From positions 1 to 64,000 of the forward strand of contig NZ_CABVHY010000012.1 in NCBI RefSeq assembly GCF_902497875.1: a DNA stretch of 64,000 nucleotides, read 5' to 3'. Of this stretch, positions 19,040-29,352 are shown piece after piece (position 1 is the first letter of the stretch; each line of letters starts with the position of its first letter). The DNA comes from Pseudomonas fluorescens. Its GTDB lineage: Bacteria; Pseudomonadota; Gammaproteobacteria; Pseudomonadales; Pseudomonadaceae. The notes beneath the pieces are model-generated. The model was not told the origin of the DNA. It saw only the letters and a list, made by a program, of their open reading frames with translations, and searched no databases. A program made the position numbers and the translations under genes.

Positions 19040-19597
19040 TTATGCATCTTTTGCGACGTCTGCGCCTTGCGCGCGCAGATAGCGCTTCAAGGCCGCCAGA
19101 GAGTCCGGGCAATAAGGCTTCTGCTGGATATCCTGCATCACCTGGTCGACCGGCATGAAGCGCGCTTCCAGCACTTCCTCCGGCTGCAAGCGCAACGGCC
19201 CGTCCCAGACCGCCGAAAACGCCGAACACCAGAGCCGATTGCCGGTGTCCTCAAAGAAAAAGTGATCATGAGCGGTCAACTCCACACCGCTCACCCCCAA
19301 CTCTTCTTCCAGCTCTCGGGCCGCCGACTCGGCGTAGGTCTCGCTCGCCAGCACCATGCCACCCGCCGCCACGTCCCAGAAACCCGGATAGATGGCTTTG
19401 CTCAGGGTGCGCCGATGCACACACAGCTCACCGGCAGAATTGAACAGCATGATGTAGGTACCGCGCCCGATCAGCCCGCGTTCGCGCAGATCGGAGCGGA
19501 CCAGGGCGCCGAGCAGATTGTCCTGCTCATCGACCCAGGCAATGTGTTCGGCATCCGAGGCCGCGCGATGGGCGGCCTCATTCGAGGTAGCGACCAT
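19040..19597 (-). CDS. NUDIX hydrolase (YfcD-like)
   Basis: A 185-residue NUDIX pyrophosphohydrolase. The NUDIX box begins GGMVLASETYAESAARELEE and continues ELGV, matching GX5EX7REUXEEXGU with all catalytic glutamates. The preceding RRTLSKAIYPGFWDVAAGG segment resembles the YfcD/isopentenyl-diphosphate-isomerase-like branch, whose substrates are unsettled. It sits 3 bp downstream of the DUF2333 gene on the same strand, so the two are likely co-transcribed. Confidence 0.85.
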   Translation of the reverse strand: MVATSNEAAHRAASDAEHIAWVDEQDNLLGALVRSDLRERGLIGRGTYIMLFNSAGELCVHRRTLSKAIYPGFWDVAAGGMVLASETYAESAARELEEELGVSGVELTAHDHFFFEDTGNRLWCSAFSAVWDGPLRLQPEEVLEARFMPVDQVMQDIQQKPYCPDSLAALKRYLRAQGADVAKDA

Positions 19598-19600
19598 GAC

Positions 19601-20668
19601 TCAGCCTTGGGAAAGCAGTTGACGCAGATCGATGACCGCAGCGTTGGCCCGCGAGATGTAATTGGCCATGACCAGCGAGTGGTTAGCCAATACACCGAAG
19701 CCGCTGCCGTTGAGAATCATTGGGCTCCAGACAGGCTCCTGGGAAGCTTCCAGCTCACGAATGATCTGGCGCACGCTGACGGTGGCGTTCTTCTTGGCCA
19801 GGACATCGGCAAAGTCGACTTCGATGGCCCGCAGCAGATGGGACAACGCCCAGGCTTGACCGCGAGCTTCGTAGAACACGTTGTCGATCTGCATCCACGG
19901 GGTTTCCACCACCTCTTCATCAACTTGCGGCACCTGCCCCGGGGCCAGGACTTCGGTTTTCAGCGCAGTGTTGAGCTTGACCCGACCGACGCTGGCCGAC
20001 AGCCGTTGCGACAGCGAGCCCAGACGGGTGCCCACGTCACCCAACCAATTGTTCAGGTTGTCGGCACGGGAATAGAACAGCGCGCCTTTCTGGTTCGCAT
20101 CGGACAAGCGGGTCTGGTAACGGGTCAGGGAGTTGATCCCTTCCTGATACTCGGACTCGCTGGAAGGCAGCACCCAGCTTTTGTTGTCGAAGTTGAAGCG
20201 CGGTTCAGCCTTGGCCAGATCGGCGTCTTCGGCGGACTGCGACTGGGAACGGGCGAAATCCTTGCGCAGGGCGCGGCTCAGGTCACGGACCTGCACCAGC
20301 ACGCCGTATTCCCAGCTGGTCATGTTGTCCATCCACAGGCCCGGCGGAAAACGGTCGTTGGAAATATAGCCGCCCTGCTTGGTCAGCAGCGTACCGGCAA
20401 CGGTCTTCAGGGTTTCCACCGTGGTGTAACCGATGACCATCTGCTTGCCTTGCATCTCGGCCGCCACCTGAGCGTTCTGCTGAACCGGAAACAGCGCCGG
20501 CTCCTGGCTCCAGTACCAACCCAGGACAATGGCCACCAGCAGGTACAGACCGAGCAACGTAGCCAGTGCACGGCTAAACAGCAAACCACCGAAATAGCTG
20601 CGGGTTGCCGATTTCGGTTCAGCGGCACGTTCAGGCGCGCTGCCTGCGCGGTTCTTCCAGTCCAGCAT
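19601..20668 (-). CDS. DUF2333 family membrane-anchored protein
   Basis: A 355-residue protein with one N-terminal membrane helix (about 36-52, LATLLGLYLLVAIVLGWYW) and a large periplasmic domain. That domain contains TVETLKTVAGTLLTKQGGYISND, PPGLWMDNMTSWEYGVLVQV and a C-terminal RANAAVIDLRQLLSQG. It matches the DUF2333 family found in Pseudomonas and relatives; no function is established. It is followed by the NUDIX gene and is divergent from gcbA across a 288-bp AT-richer gap that must hold both promoters. Confidence 0.83.
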   Translation of the reverse strand: MLDWKNRAGSAPERAAEPKSATRSYFGGLLFSRALATLLGLYLLVAIVLGWYWSQEPALFPVQQNAQVAAEMQGKQMVIGYTTVETLKTVAGTLLTKQGGYISNDRFPPGLWMDNMTSWEYGVLVQVRDLSRALRKDFARSQSQSAEDADLAKAEPRFNFDNKSWVLPSSESEYQEGINSLTRYQTRLSDANQKGALFYSRADNLNNWLGDVGTRLGSLSQRLSASVGRVKLNTALKTEVLAPGQVPQVDEEVVETPWMQIDNVFYEARGQAWALSHLLRAIEVDFADVLAKKNATVSVRQIIRELEASQEPVWSPMILNGSGFGVLANHSLVMANYISRANAAVIDLRQLLSQG

Positions 20669-20956
20669 GGCTATATCCTTTCGATCTCGGAATTCATGGG
20701 TTCGACCGTAACCCTACCCCATCGTGCCTCGACCGGAGCGAATTTATCGCTCAAGATACCAAGCGCTGCACAATTGTCGTGGATCACCGGCCCACTATAA
20801 ATGAAGCACAGTTGCGAGCCTATGCGACCAGTCGGTCAACAAATGAATAATGCCCCTGCACAGTTTATTGACGTACAACACTCATACGATCGAAGAGAGG
20901 TGCTAGCATAGGGCCACCACCCAATCTCAGCATGCCCCCTAACTAGTAGTCAGGAT

Positions 20957-22618
20957 ATGACCGAGCCAGAAGACCCCAGCCGTGAGCGCCTCAAGCACCA
21001 CTTTGCCCAGCGGGTAATTCATCAGGCACGTCAGATTCTTGAGATATGGCAACGTCTGCAGCGAAGTGAATGGTCTACCGTCGACCTGTCGGAGCTGAGC
21101 GAAGCCAACCTGCGCCTGCTGCGGTTCGCCGAACGATTTGAACAACCCGAACATGCAAAGCTGGCACGCAGTATCGGCGATTCGCTGCAAGCGGTGGAGG
21201 CCAACCGCGGGCGTCTGAGCAGCGGATTGATCACCGATCTCAACCGCTTGATGCAACGCTTGTCGCGCACCGGCCTGCGGCATGGCGACCAGCTTGACCA
21301 AACCCTACTGCCACCGCTGCGCAAGCCGATCTACGTAATGCTGCAAGATCACGACCGTGCCGAGCGGCTGGCCAAGCAGCTTGAGTTCTTCGGGCTCAGC
21401 GCTCAATCGCTGGACAGTGTCGCAGCGTTTCGCTCCTCGCTGGTGGAGCGATTGCCCGCGGCGATTGTCATGGATGTCGACTTCTGTGGCACCGGTATGG
21501 GCCTGCAACTGGCGGCCGAAGCCCAGGAAGGCCTGGAGCACCAACTGCCGCTGCTGTTTTTCAGCCTGCACGAAACCGACACGCCAACCCGTCTTGCGGC
21601 CGTGCGCGCCGGCGGCCAGGAGTTTCTGACCGGCACCCTCGAAGCTTCGAGCCTGCTGGAAAAAATCGAAGTGCTGACCTGCGTCGCCCAGTACGAACCG
21701 TACAAAGTGCTGATCATCGATGACTCCCGGGCACAGGCCTTGCACACCGAACGCCTGCTCAACAGTGCCGGGATCGTTACCCGGACCCTGATCGAGCCGA
21801 TCCAGGCGATGGCCGAACTGGCGGACTTCCAGCCGGACCTGATCATCCTCGACATGTATATGCCAGCCTGCACCGGCACCGAACTGGCCAAAGTGATCCG
21901 CCACAACGACCGCTACGTCAGCGTGCCGATCATCTACCTGTCGGCCGAAGACGATCTGGACAAGCAACTCGATGCCATGAGCGAAGGTGGCGACGACTTC
22001 CTGACCAAGCCGATCAAGCCGCGCCACCTGATCACCACTGTGCGTAACCGCGCGGCCCGGGCACGCAACCTCAAGGCGCGGATGGTTCGCGACAGCCTGA
22101 CCGGGCTGTACAACCACACCCATATCCTGCAACTCCTCGAAGACTGTAGCTTCCGCGCTCATCGCGAAAGCAAGCCGCTGAGCTTTGCGATGCTCGACAT
22201 CGACCATTTCAAACGGGTCAATGACAGCCACGGCCACCCCATGGGCGACCGTGTGATCAAAAGCCTGGCGCTGTTCCTCAAGCAACGCCTGCGCAAGACC
22301 GACTTCATCGGTCGCTATGGCGGCGAAGAGTTCGCCATCGTCATGCCCGACACCGATGTCGAATCGGCCTATAAAGTGCTCAATGAAATCCGCCAGCGTT
22401 TTGCCGAAATTCATTATCCAGCACAACCTCATGATCTGCGGTGCACCTTCAGCGCTGGCGTCGTAGAGCTGCGCGAGGGTTCCGACAGCCTGATGATGGC
22501 CAGCCAGGCAGATGAAGCGTTGTATCGCGCCAAGCACGCCGGACGCAACTGTGTGCAAGCCGCTCCGCAATCAAAGCAAAGTGCCACTTTTCCATCGTAC
22601 TCACCGAGTCGGTCATAA
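20957..22618 (+). CDS. gcbA: Dual-receiver diguanylate cyclase, GcbA-like
   Basis: A 553-residue cytoplasmic enzyme that makes cyclic di-GMP. It has an N-terminal helical region (about 5-110, possibly Hpt-like), a first receiver-like domain (about 122-240, with MDVDF in place of a clean phosphorylation site), and a second receiver (about 248-365, D255/D256, phosphoacceptor D299, K351). A GGDEF domain (about 378-540) has active-site G455-G-E-E-F459 and the inhibitory I-site R446-K-T-D449 five residues upstream. The position before ctpL and dsbD matches P. aeruginosa PA4843 and P. fluorescens GcbA, which promotes surface attachment. The input signal is not visible. Confidence 0.87.
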   Translation: MTEPEDPSRERLKHHFAQRVIHQARQILEIWQRLQRSEWSTVDLSELSEANLRLLRFAERFEQPEHAKLARSIGDSLQAVEANRGRLSSGLITDLNRLMQRLSRTGLRHGDQLDQTLLPPLRKPIYVMLQDHDRAERLAKQLEFFGLSAQSLDSVAAFRSSLVERLPAAIVMDVDFCGTGMGLQLAAEAQEGLEHQLPLLFFSLHETDTPTRLAAVRAGGQEFLTGTLEASSLLEKIEVLTCVAQYEPYKVLIIDDSRAQALHTERLLNSAGIVTRTLIEPIQAMAELADFQPDLIILDMYMPACTGTELAKVIRHNDRYVSVPIIYLSAEDDLDKQLDAMSEGGDDFLTKPIKPRHLITTVRNRAARARNLKARMVRDSLTGLYNHTHILQLLEDCSFRAHRESKPLSFAMLDIDHFKRVNDSHGHPMGDRVIKSLALFLKQRLRKTDFIGRYGGEEFAIVMPDTDVESAYKVLNEIRQRFAEIHYPAQPHDLRCTFSAGVVELREGSDSLMMASQADEALYRAKHAGRNCVQAAPQSKQSATFPSYSPSRS

Positions 22619-22678
22619 CCCTGTAACAGAAACGCAATAACTTCAGGCGCTTACGATTCTGTCGTTGGTAGAGCCACA

Positions 22679-24640
22679 ATGCGCCTGAAGCTGCTGACCA
22701 ATCTCAACACCCTCCTTTTAGTCGCCGTTTGCCTCGCCCTGGGTGCCACGCTCTGGTGGTCGCAACGGGCACTGGAGCGCCCCTATCTGCTGATGGAACG
22801 CTACCTGGGCTTGTCCCAGCAGTTCCAGAATCAGGTGGCGCGCAATATCCAGGACTACCTGGCCAGTGGCGATGCACTGCGCCTGAGCAGTGCCAGCCAA
22901 GCCATCGAAACCCTGCAACAGGAGCTGGACGAGTTACCGAGCGAACTGGCCCAGAGCTTGCGACCAAGCCTTTCGAGCCTTGGTGAGTTCAGCAAGACCG
23001 AGCTTTTGGCCGCGGGCAAACTCGCAGGTGATCCACAAGCCTTGCTGCTCCAGGCCGAACGCGAGCTGGGCGCCAATCTGGAACAACTGAGCCAATACGC
23101 TACCGGCGCCAATAACCCGAATGCCAGCGGTTATTTGCCATTGTTACTGGCGGCGTCGCAGCACCTGGCCAAACTGTCGCTGGCCCGGGACAAACTGGTC
23201 AGCAGCGGCCGTAGTGAGCTGGCGGCGGATGTTGAGCGTGAAGTCAGCAACATCCGCAGCCAGGCCGAGCAGCTGGAGGCCTTGGCATTGTTAGGCGTCA
23301 CCGCCAGCAGCGAATCGAACAGCGACGATTTCGCCGCCATGATGGGGCTGGAGAACACTGAAAAAAGCATCGCCGAAGATACCGGCATTGGCCTCAAGCG
23401 CGAACTCAACAGCCTGCTGACGCGCTACCCGGCCGAGCTCGCCCGCACTCGCCAGCAGATCCAGCAACGCGCCGAGCTCAGCGCTGCGACACACCTGAAG
23501 ATCACCGCGGTTACCCAGGCGATTGCCGGCCTGGAACCCGCCGTGCGCGCCCAACACGGGCAGATCCAGAGCGAAGTACGGATCATCCAGGGCTTGATGA
23601 TTGGCCTGATCCTGTTGATCGCGTTGCTCATCGATACCTTGCAACGGCGTCTGGCGCGAGTGCTGACCAACCTCGCGCCGGCCTTGTCGACCTGGGCCGA
23701 GGGCGACTTCAGCCGGGATATCCAGCTGGGCAACACCAACCGCGAGTTGCACGATATCGAAGCGTCGCTGAATCGACTGCGGGCATATCTGGTCGATCTG
23801 GTGGGAACCATCCGACAGAACGCCGAGCAGGTCGCCGGCAGCAGCCGCGCTCTGGCCGAGCTGAGCAGTGGCCTGCACAGCGGCGCCGAACGCCAGGCCG
23901 GAGATACCGCACAAATTCGCGACTCTTTGGGTGAGCTGGAAGCCACCATCCAGCAAGTAGCCGGCGATGCCAGCCAGGCCGCGGACGCCAGCCGGCATGC
24001 CGGGCTCGCTGTCGAACACGGGCAGAAAGTGATCGGCCTGAGCCTCACGGGGTTGCATGCTCTGGTCGGCGAAGTGCAAGGCAACGCACAGATGATCGAA
24101 CACCTGGCCGAAGAGTCGGCGACCATTGGCGGCGTGCTCACCGTGATCCGCTCGATTGCCGATCAGACCAATCTGCTGGCCCTCAACGCCGCCATCGAAG
24201 CCGCTCGCGCCGGGGAAATGGGCCGCGGCTTCGCGGTGGTCGCCGAAGAAGTCCGCACCTTGGCTCAACGCACCGCCGGCGCCACCGCCGAGATCCAGAC
24301 GCTGATCGCCGGACTGCAACTGGCTGCCCGCCAATCGGTAGAGGGCATGCGTGCGCAGGTCGAACACGCTGAGGCCACCGCGAGCCAGGCCCAAGCGGCT
24401 GACGGCGCACTGGATGAAATCGTCGGGGCGATCCAGACCATTTCCGACACTGCCGTGCGCATCGCCGATGTCACTGCCCAACAGAGCGGTGCCGTCAGCG
24501 AAATCCGCGATCACAGCGAGCGGATTCACCAACTGGGCGGGGATAACTTGCTGAGGATTGGTGAAGGCCGCAGCCAGGGTGAACATTTGTTGGCGCTGGG
24601 CGGGCAGTTGCATACGGCCGTGCAGGCCTTCAGGGTCTGA
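22679..24640 (+). CDS. ctpL: Methyl-accepting chemotaxis protein, CtpL-like
   Basis: Membrane chemoreceptor of 653 residues. It has an N-terminal helix (about 8-24), a long helical periplasmic sensor (about 30-295), a second membrane helix (about 302-320), a HAMP segment and a cytoplasmic signalling rod. The hairpin tip has the conserved [20 protein letters not shown] motif. It follows gcbA by 60 bp on the same strand. By position and domain layout it corresponds to P. aeruginosa CtpL, implicated in phosphate-limitation taxis. The ligand assignment rests on orthology, not on visible residues. Confidence 0.85.
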   Translation: MRLKLLTNLNTLLLVAVCLALGATLWWSQRALERPYLLMERYLGLSQQFQNQVARNIQDYLASGDALRLSSASQAIETLQQELDELPSELAQSLRPSLSSLGEFSKTELLAAGKLAGDPQALLLQAERELGANLEQLSQYATGANNPNASGYLPLLLAASQHLAKLSLARDKLVSSGRSELAADVEREVSNIRSQAEQLEALALLGVTASSESNSDDFAAMMGLENTEKSIAEDTGIGLKRELNSLLTRYPAELARTRQQIQQRAELSAATHLKITAVTQAIAGLEPAVRAQHGQIQSEVRIIQGLMIGLILLIALLIDTLQRRLARVLTNLAPALSTWAEGDFSRDIQLGNTNRELHDIEASLNRLRAYLVDLVGTIRQNAEQVAGSSRALAELSSGLHSGAERQAGDTAQIRDSLGELEATIQQVAGDASQAADASRHAGLAVEHGQKVIGLSLTGLHALVGEVQGNAQMIEHLAEESATIGGVLTVIRSIADQTNLLALNAAIEAARAGEMGRGFAVVAEEVRTLAQRTAGATAEIQTLIAGLQLAARQSVEGMRAQVEHAEATASQAQAADGALDEIVGAIQTISDTAVRIADVTAQQSGAVSEIRDHSERIHQLGGDNLLRIGEGRSQGEHLLALGGQLHTAVQAFRV

Positions 24641-24650
24641 AAGGGCCTTT

Positions 24651-24798
24651 TGTGGCGAGGGGGCTTGCCCCGATGGAGCGCGAAGCGGTCCCAAAATCAG
24701 GCAATGGGATCCTTCAGTTAGAACCCGCAGGACAGTATTGCGACTGCTGCGCAGCCGAACGGGGGCAAGCCCCCTCGCCACAAAAGCCCTCGCCACAG
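24651..24798. repeat. REPIN, family C
   Basis: tgtggcgagggggcttgcccc at the left and cgggggcaagccccctcgccaca plus a second partial copy at the right, with a spacer of about 80 bp, in the ctpL-dsbD gap. Confidence 0.85.
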
Positions 24799-24878
24799 AT
24801 TTAGTTCCCTGCCCCCACTCCCTGCACTCCCCGCCCCACTCCGCTATGATGCGCACACTCCCGATACGCGAGATCGCT

Positions 24879-26663
24879 ATGCGCCGCTTGCTCTGCCTGA
24901 TGCTGTTATTGCTCGCCCTGCCGGTGAACGCCGGCGGGTTGCTGGACAGTCGCCCCAGTTCGACCTTGGGCTCGGTCAATAACAGTTCCGACTTCCTGCC
25001 GGTACGCGAAGCGTTTCAACTGAGTCTGATGGAAAGCACGGCGCAATCGATCAAGCTGCGCTTCGTCGCCAGCGAAGGTTATTACCTGTACCGCCATCGC
25101 TTTCAGTTCCGGACCGAGCCCGCAGACGTCGCGCTGGGCGCCGCCCAGCTGCCTCAGGGGGAGCAGAAACACGATGAGTTCTTTGGCGACGTCGAGGTCT
25201 ACCACGGGATTCTCGATGTAACACTGCCACGCCCGGCCGGCGATCAGCGGGCCTTCACCCTGGCGGTGACTTACCAGGGGTGTGCCGATAAAGGTCTGTG
25301 CTACCCGCCCGAAACCCAGCGGCTGAGCATCGTGGACACGTCTTCTGCAACAACCGGCGCCGAAACCCCGGCCAGCGACCTGCAGACCCGCTGGAACTGG
25401 CGCGAACTGGCGCTGTTCTTCCTCGCCGGAGTGGGACTGACCTTCACCCCTTGCGTGCTGCCCATGCTGCCGATTCTCTCCGGCGTGGTGTTGCGCGGCC
25501 AGGTCGGCGGCTGGCGCGGTTTCAACCTGTCGCTGGCCTATGTGTTGCCGATGGCGGTCTGCTTTGCCCTGCTCGGGGCACTGATGGGCATGTTCGGCGC
25601 GCAATTGAATCTCCAGGCACGCCTGCAATCGGCCTGGGTACTGGTGCCGTTCGCGCTGTTTTTCGCAGTGTTTGCCTTGGCCATGTTCGGTATCTTCGAA
25701 CTGAAACTGCCCCATGCCATCAGCAGCCGCCTGGATCGGGTGGCCAATCGCACCGAAGGCGGTTCCTTGTGGGGCGCCGCAGTGCTGGGGGTGGTCTCCA
25801 GCCTGCTGGTTTCGCCCTGCGTGTCGGCGCCATTGGCCGGCGCTCTGCTTTACATAAGTGCCAGTGGTGACGCCCTGGGTGGGGCACTGAAACTCCTGTT
25901 GCTGGGCCTGGGCATGGGCGCGCCGTTGTTGCTGGTCGCCACGGGCGGCGCGGCCTGGCTGCCGAAAAGCGGCCCATGGCTGCTCTACGTTAAAAATGCC
26001 ATAGGGGTGCTGCTGCTCGGGCTGGCGATCGGCTTGCTCAGCCGGGTGTTGCCCGGCCAGGTCACTTTACTGCTGCTCGGTTTGCTGGCGGCCGGTGTCG
26101 GCCTGTTTCTTGGTGCTCTCGAGTTCATTTACAAACCACCCAGACAGCGCCTGGCGCAGCTGCTGGGGATGTTTTTGTTGTTCTACGCACTGGCCTGCTG
26201 GTACGGCGCATTCAGCGGCCAGACCGACCCGCTGAGTCCGATCGGCCGCTCATTGGCCGTCAATTCGGCCACTGGCATCCCGGCTCAAAACGCCAGCCAA
26301 TGGCAGACCATCAGTACCCCGGCGGAACTGGATCGCGCCCTCGCCGAGGCCAGAACCGCCGGCACCCCGCTGCTGCTCGACTGGTATGCCGACTGGTGCA
26401 TCAGCTGCAAAGTCATCGAACATGAGGTGCTTAACGCCGGCAACGTCGTCGAACGCCTTAAAGGCTATCGGCTGGTGCGCTTTGACATCACCGCCAGCAA
26501 CCGCGAGCAACGTGCCCTGCTCGACCGTTACAAACTGTTCGGGCCGCCGGCGCTGATGTTTTTCGGGAAAGACGGTCTTGAACTCGGGGACGCGAGGGTC
26601 ATCGGCGAGATCAATGCAGCGGACTTCGCCGAACGTGTCGCCAAAGCAAATGACCGGTTTTAA
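24879..26663 (+). CDS. dsbD: Thiol:disulfide interchange protein DsbD
   Basis: A 594-residue inner-membrane protein that passes electrons from cytoplasmic thioredoxin to periplasmic disulfide isomerases. A signal peptide (MRRLLCLMLLLLALPVNA) is followed by the N-terminal alpha domain with its cysteine pair (QGCADKGLCYPP). The eight-helix beta domain has its two cysteines in FTPCVLPMLP and SPCVSAPLAG. The C-terminal thioredoxin domain has WYADWCISCK. All six redox cysteines are present. The frame is open upstream; I start at the ATG at 24879, which gives a proper signal peptide, although in-frame ATGs at 24846/24849 exist. Confidence 0.92.
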   Translation: MRRLLCLMLLLLALPVNAGGLLDSRPSSTLGSVNNSSDFLPVREAFQLSLMESTAQSIKLRFVASEGYYLYRHRFQFRTEPADVALGAAQLPQGEQKHDEFFGDVEVYHGILDVTLPRPAGDQRAFTLAVTYQGCADKGLCYPPETQRLSIVDTSSATTGAETPASDLQTRWNWRELALFFLAGVGLTFTPCVLPMLPILSGVVLRGQVGGWRGFNLSLAYVLPMAVCFALLGALMGMFGAQLNLQARLQSAWVLVPFALFFAVFALAMFGIFELKLPHAISSRLDRVANRTEGGSLWGAAVLGVVSSLLVSPCVSAPLAGALLYISASGDALGGALKLLLLGLGMGAPLLLVATGGAAWLPKSGPWLLYVKNAIGVLLLGLAIGLLSRVLPGQVTLLLLGLLAAGVGLFLGALEFIYKPPRQRLAQLLGMFLLFYALACWYGAFSGQTDPLSPIGRSLAVNSATGIPAQNASQWQTISTPAELDRALAEARTAGTPLLLDWYADWCISCKVIEHEVLNAGNVVERLKGYRLVRFDITASNREQRALLDRYKLFGPPALMFFGKDGLELGDARVIGEINAADFAERVAKANDRF

Positions 26664-26794
26664 TCAACTGGTCATATATTTCGCGCAAACATCGGACATT
26701 GTGCTGGCTATTGCAGAGAACTGGACAGTCACAAAGGCTTTGCGGCATAGTCGCCGGGTTCTGACAACTGCACACAGATGACAAGGAACTGCAG

Positions 26795-27250
26795 ATGGCG
26801 ACCCTACTGGTTTTGCACGGCCCCAACCTGAACCTGCTCGGCACCCGCGAACCGGGCGTCTACGGTGCGGTTACCCTGGCTCAGATCAATCAGGATCTGG
26901 AACAGCGCGCGCGCAATGCCGGCCACCATTTGCTTTACCTGCAAAGCAACGCCGAGTACGAATTGATCGATCGCATCCATGCCGCCCCTGGCGAGGGTGT
27001 GGACTTCATCCTGATCAATCCAGCAGCTTTTACGCACACAAGCGTTGCATTACGTGACGCGCTGCTGGCGGTGAGCATCCCATTCATCGAAGTGCATTTG
27101 TCTAACGTGCACAAACGCGAACCTTTCCGCCATCACTCTTACTTCTCCGACGTTGCGGTGGGAGTGATCTGCGGCCTTGGCGCCAGCGGTTATCGACTGG
27201 CCCTGGAGGCCGCCCTGGAACAGCTTGAACAACAAGCTAAACGCCCCTGA
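26795..27250 (+). CDS. aroQ: Type II 3-dehydroquinate dehydratase
   Basis: A 151-residue dodecameric enzyme of the shikimate pathway that converts 3-dehydroquinate to 3-dehydroshikimate. It shows the family start [20 protein letters not shown] with the catalytic tyrosine of the lid, [17 protein letters not shown], and [18 protein letters not shown] with the catalytic histidine region. RBS AAGGA lies before the ATG. It leads the aroQ-accB-accC cluster (24-bp gap to accB), the order known from Pseudomonas. Confidence 0.95.
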   Translation: MATLLVLHGPNLNLLGTREPGVYGAVTLAQINQDLEQRARNAGHHLLYLQSNAEYELIDRIHAAPGEGVDFILINPAAFTHTSVALRDALLAVSIPFIEVHLSNVHKREPFRHHSYFSDVAVGVICGLGASGYRLALEAALEQLEQQAKRP

Positions 27251-27274
27251 CCGACCCTTGGGAGTTGATGATTC

Positions 27275-27736
27275 ATGGATATCCGTAAAGTTAAGAAACT
27301 GATCGAACTGCTGGAAGAATCCGGCATCGACGAGCTCGAGATCAAGGAAGGCGAAGAGTCCGTACGGATCAGCCGCCACAGCAAAACCCCGGCTCAGCAG
27401 TTCTACGCGCCTGCCCCTATGGCCGCTCCGGCTGCCGCGCCTGCCGCTGTCGCCGCACCCGTTGCCGCAGCGCCTGCCGCACCGGCCGCTCCAGTGCTCA
27501 ACGGCACTGTTGCCCGCTCGCCGATGGTGGGTACGTTCTATCGCAAATCTTCCCCTGCCTCGCCGTCCTTCGTTGAAGTCGGTCAGAGCGTGAAGAAAGG
27601 CGACACGCTGTGCATCGTCGAAGCCATGAAGATGATGAACCACATCGAAGCTGAAACCAGCGGTGTGATCGAATCCATCCTCGTTGAAGACGGCCAGCCG
27701 GTTGAGTACGACCAACCGCTGTTCACCATCGTTTGA
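27275..27736 (+). CDS. accB: Biotin carboxyl carrier protein of acetyl-CoA carboxylase
   Basis: A 153-residue carrier that presents biotin to AccC and the carboxyltransferase in the first step of fatty-acid synthesis. It has an N-terminal helical domain ([20 protein letters not shown]), a flexible Ala/Pro linker (about 45-75) and a biotinyl domain with the EAMKMMN motif, whose lysine is the biotin site. An RBS (GGGAG) precedes the ATG. It is transcribed with accC 17 bp downstream. Confidence 0.96.
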   Translation: MDIRKVKKLIELLEESGIDELEIKEGEESVRISRHSKTPAQQFYAPAPMAAPAAAPAAVAAPVAAAPAAPAAPVLNGTVARSPMVGTFYRKSSPASPSFVEVGQSVKKGDTLCIVEAMKMMNHIEAETSGVIESILVEDGQPVEYDQPLFTIV

Positions 27737-27753
27737 ACCGCGGAGAGCCGACG

Positions 27754-29115
27754 ATGTTGAAACCTGCGAAGTTGGAAAAAGTGCTGATCGCCAACCGCGG
27801 TGAAATTGCCCTGCGGATCCTGCGTGCCTGCAAAGAGATGGGCATCAAGACTGTCGCCGTTTACTCCACGGCCGACAAAGAGCTGATGCACCTGGGCCTG
27901 GCTGACGAATCCGTCTGCATCGGTCCGGCATCCGCCGCAAAGTCTTACCTGCACATCCCGGCGATCATCGCGGCCGCTGAAGTGACTGGCGCCACCGCCA
28001 TTCACCCGGGCTACGGTTTCCTCGCGGAAAACGCCGATTTCGCCGAACAGGTCGAGAACTCCGGCTTCGCCTTCATCGGCCCGAAAGCCGAGACCATTCG
28101 CCTGATGGGCGACAAGGTTTCCGCCAAGCACGCCATGATCGCTGCCGGTGTTCCAACCGTTCCGGGTTCCGACGGCCCACTGCCTGAAGATGAAGAAACC
28201 GCTCTGCGCATTGGTCGCGAAGTCGGTTACCCGGTGATCATCAAAGCCGCTGGCGGCGGCGGTGGTCGCGGCATGCGCGTTGTGCACAAAGAAGAAGACC
28301 TGATTTCCTCGGCGAAACTGACCCGCTCCGAAGCGGGCGCAGCGTTCGGCAACCCGATGGTCTATCTGGAAAAATTCCTGACCAACCCACGTCACGTGGA
28401 AGTCCAGGTGCTTTCCGATGGTCAGGGCCAGGCGATCCATCTGGGTGACCGCGATTGCTCGCTGCAACGTCGCCACCAGAAGGTTCTCGAAGAAGCGCCG
28501 GCACCGGGCATCGACGAGAAGGCTCGCCAGGAAGTCCTCGCACGCTGCGTCAAGGCCTGCATCGACATCAACTACCGTGGCGCGGGCACTTTCGAGTTCC
28601 TGTACGAGAACGGCGCGTTCTATTTCATCGAAATGAACACCCGCGTTCAAGTTGAGCACCCGGTATCGGAAATGGTCACCGGGATCGACATCGTCAAGGA
28701 GATGCTCAGCATCGCCGCTGGCAACAAGCTGTCGTACACCCAGGATGATGTGGTTATCCGCGGTCACGCGCTGGAATGCCGGATCAACGCCGAAGACCCG
28801 AAAACCTTCATGCCAAGCCCAGGCACGGTCAAGCATTTCCACGCTCCAGGCGGCAACGGCGTTCGCGTCGATTCGCACCTGTACAGTGGTTATGCCGTTC
28901 CGCCGAACTACGATTCGTTGATCGGCAAGCTGATCACCTACGGCGCAACCCGTGACGAAGCCCTGGCGCGCATGCGCAATGCGCTGGACGAAATCGTTGT
29001 CGACGGGATCAAGACCAACATCCCGCTGCACCGCGACCTGGTCCGCGATGAAGGCTTCTGCGAAGGTGGAGTGAACATCCACTACCTGGAACACAAGCTG
29101 GCTGCCCAGCATTAA
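27754..29115 (+). CDS. accC: Biotin carboxylase subunit of acetyl-CoA carboxylase
   Basis: A 453-residue ATP-grasp enzyme that carboxylates the biotin on AccB. The N-terminal [19 protein letters not shown], the ATP-grasp glycine loop [34 protein letters not shown] and the [15 protein letters not shown] active-site block are all intact. I start at the ATG at 27754 (RBS GGAGAG) rather than the upstream in-frame codon inside accB. A strong hairpin terminator follows at 29131. Confidence 0.97.
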   Translation: MLKPAKLEKVLIANRGEIALRILRACKEMGIKTVAVYSTADKELMHLGLADESVCIGPASAAKSYLHIPAIIAAAEVTGATAIHPGYGFLAENADFAEQVENSGFAFIGPKAETIRLMGDKVSAKHAMIAAGVPTVPGSDGPLPEDEETALRIGREVGYPVIIKAAGGGGGRGMRVVHKEEDLISSAKLTRSEAGAAFGNPMVYLEKFLTNPRHVEVQVLSDGQGQAIHLGDRDCSLQRRHQKVLEEAPAPGIDEKARQEVLARCVKACIDINYRGAGTFEFLYENGAFYFIEMNTRVQVEHPVSEMVTGIDIVKEMLSIAAGNKLSYTQDDVVIRGHALECRINAEDPKTFMPSPGTVKHFHAPGGNGVRVDSHLYSGYAVPPNYDSLIGKLITYGATRDEALARMRNALDEIVVDGIKTNIPLHRDLVRDEGFCEGGVNIHYLEHKLAAQH

Positions 29116-29130
29116 GATGTGATCCAGACC

Positions 29131-29163
29131 AACAAGGCCGCTCTCGAGCGGCTTTGTTGTTTC
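29131..29163 (+). terminator. Rho-independent terminator after accC
   Basis: Stem aaggccgct / agcggcttt with a ctcg loop, extended by acaa/ttgt pairing and followed by a T-rich tract (tttgttgtttct). Confidence 0.72.
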
Positions 29164-29173
29164 TGAATAAATC

Positions 29174-29251
29174 AAAAGATCGCAGCCTGCGGCAGCTCCT
29201 ACAAGGGGACTGGCGTACACCAGTAGGAGCTGCCGCAGGCTGCGATCTTTT
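29174..29251. repeat. REPIN, family A
   Basis: Near-perfect inverted pair aaaagatcgcagcctgcggcagctcctac ... gtaggagctgccgcaggctgcgatctttt with a 20-bp spacer, between the accC terminator and prmA. Confidence 0.9.
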
Positions 29252-29352
29252 CGGCATACACCCTATGGTCGTCTTCTGCGTCGCGCTCGCGTAAACTGGC
29301 GGGCTTCTCGTAGCCTCCAGGCTGCACACTACATTTTTCAAAGGTGCCCGCC

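Noticed and set aside
23291..24979. A 562-codon minus-strand frame
   Set aside because: Antisense to the chemoreceptor gene and running through a REPIN; no recognisable protein features.
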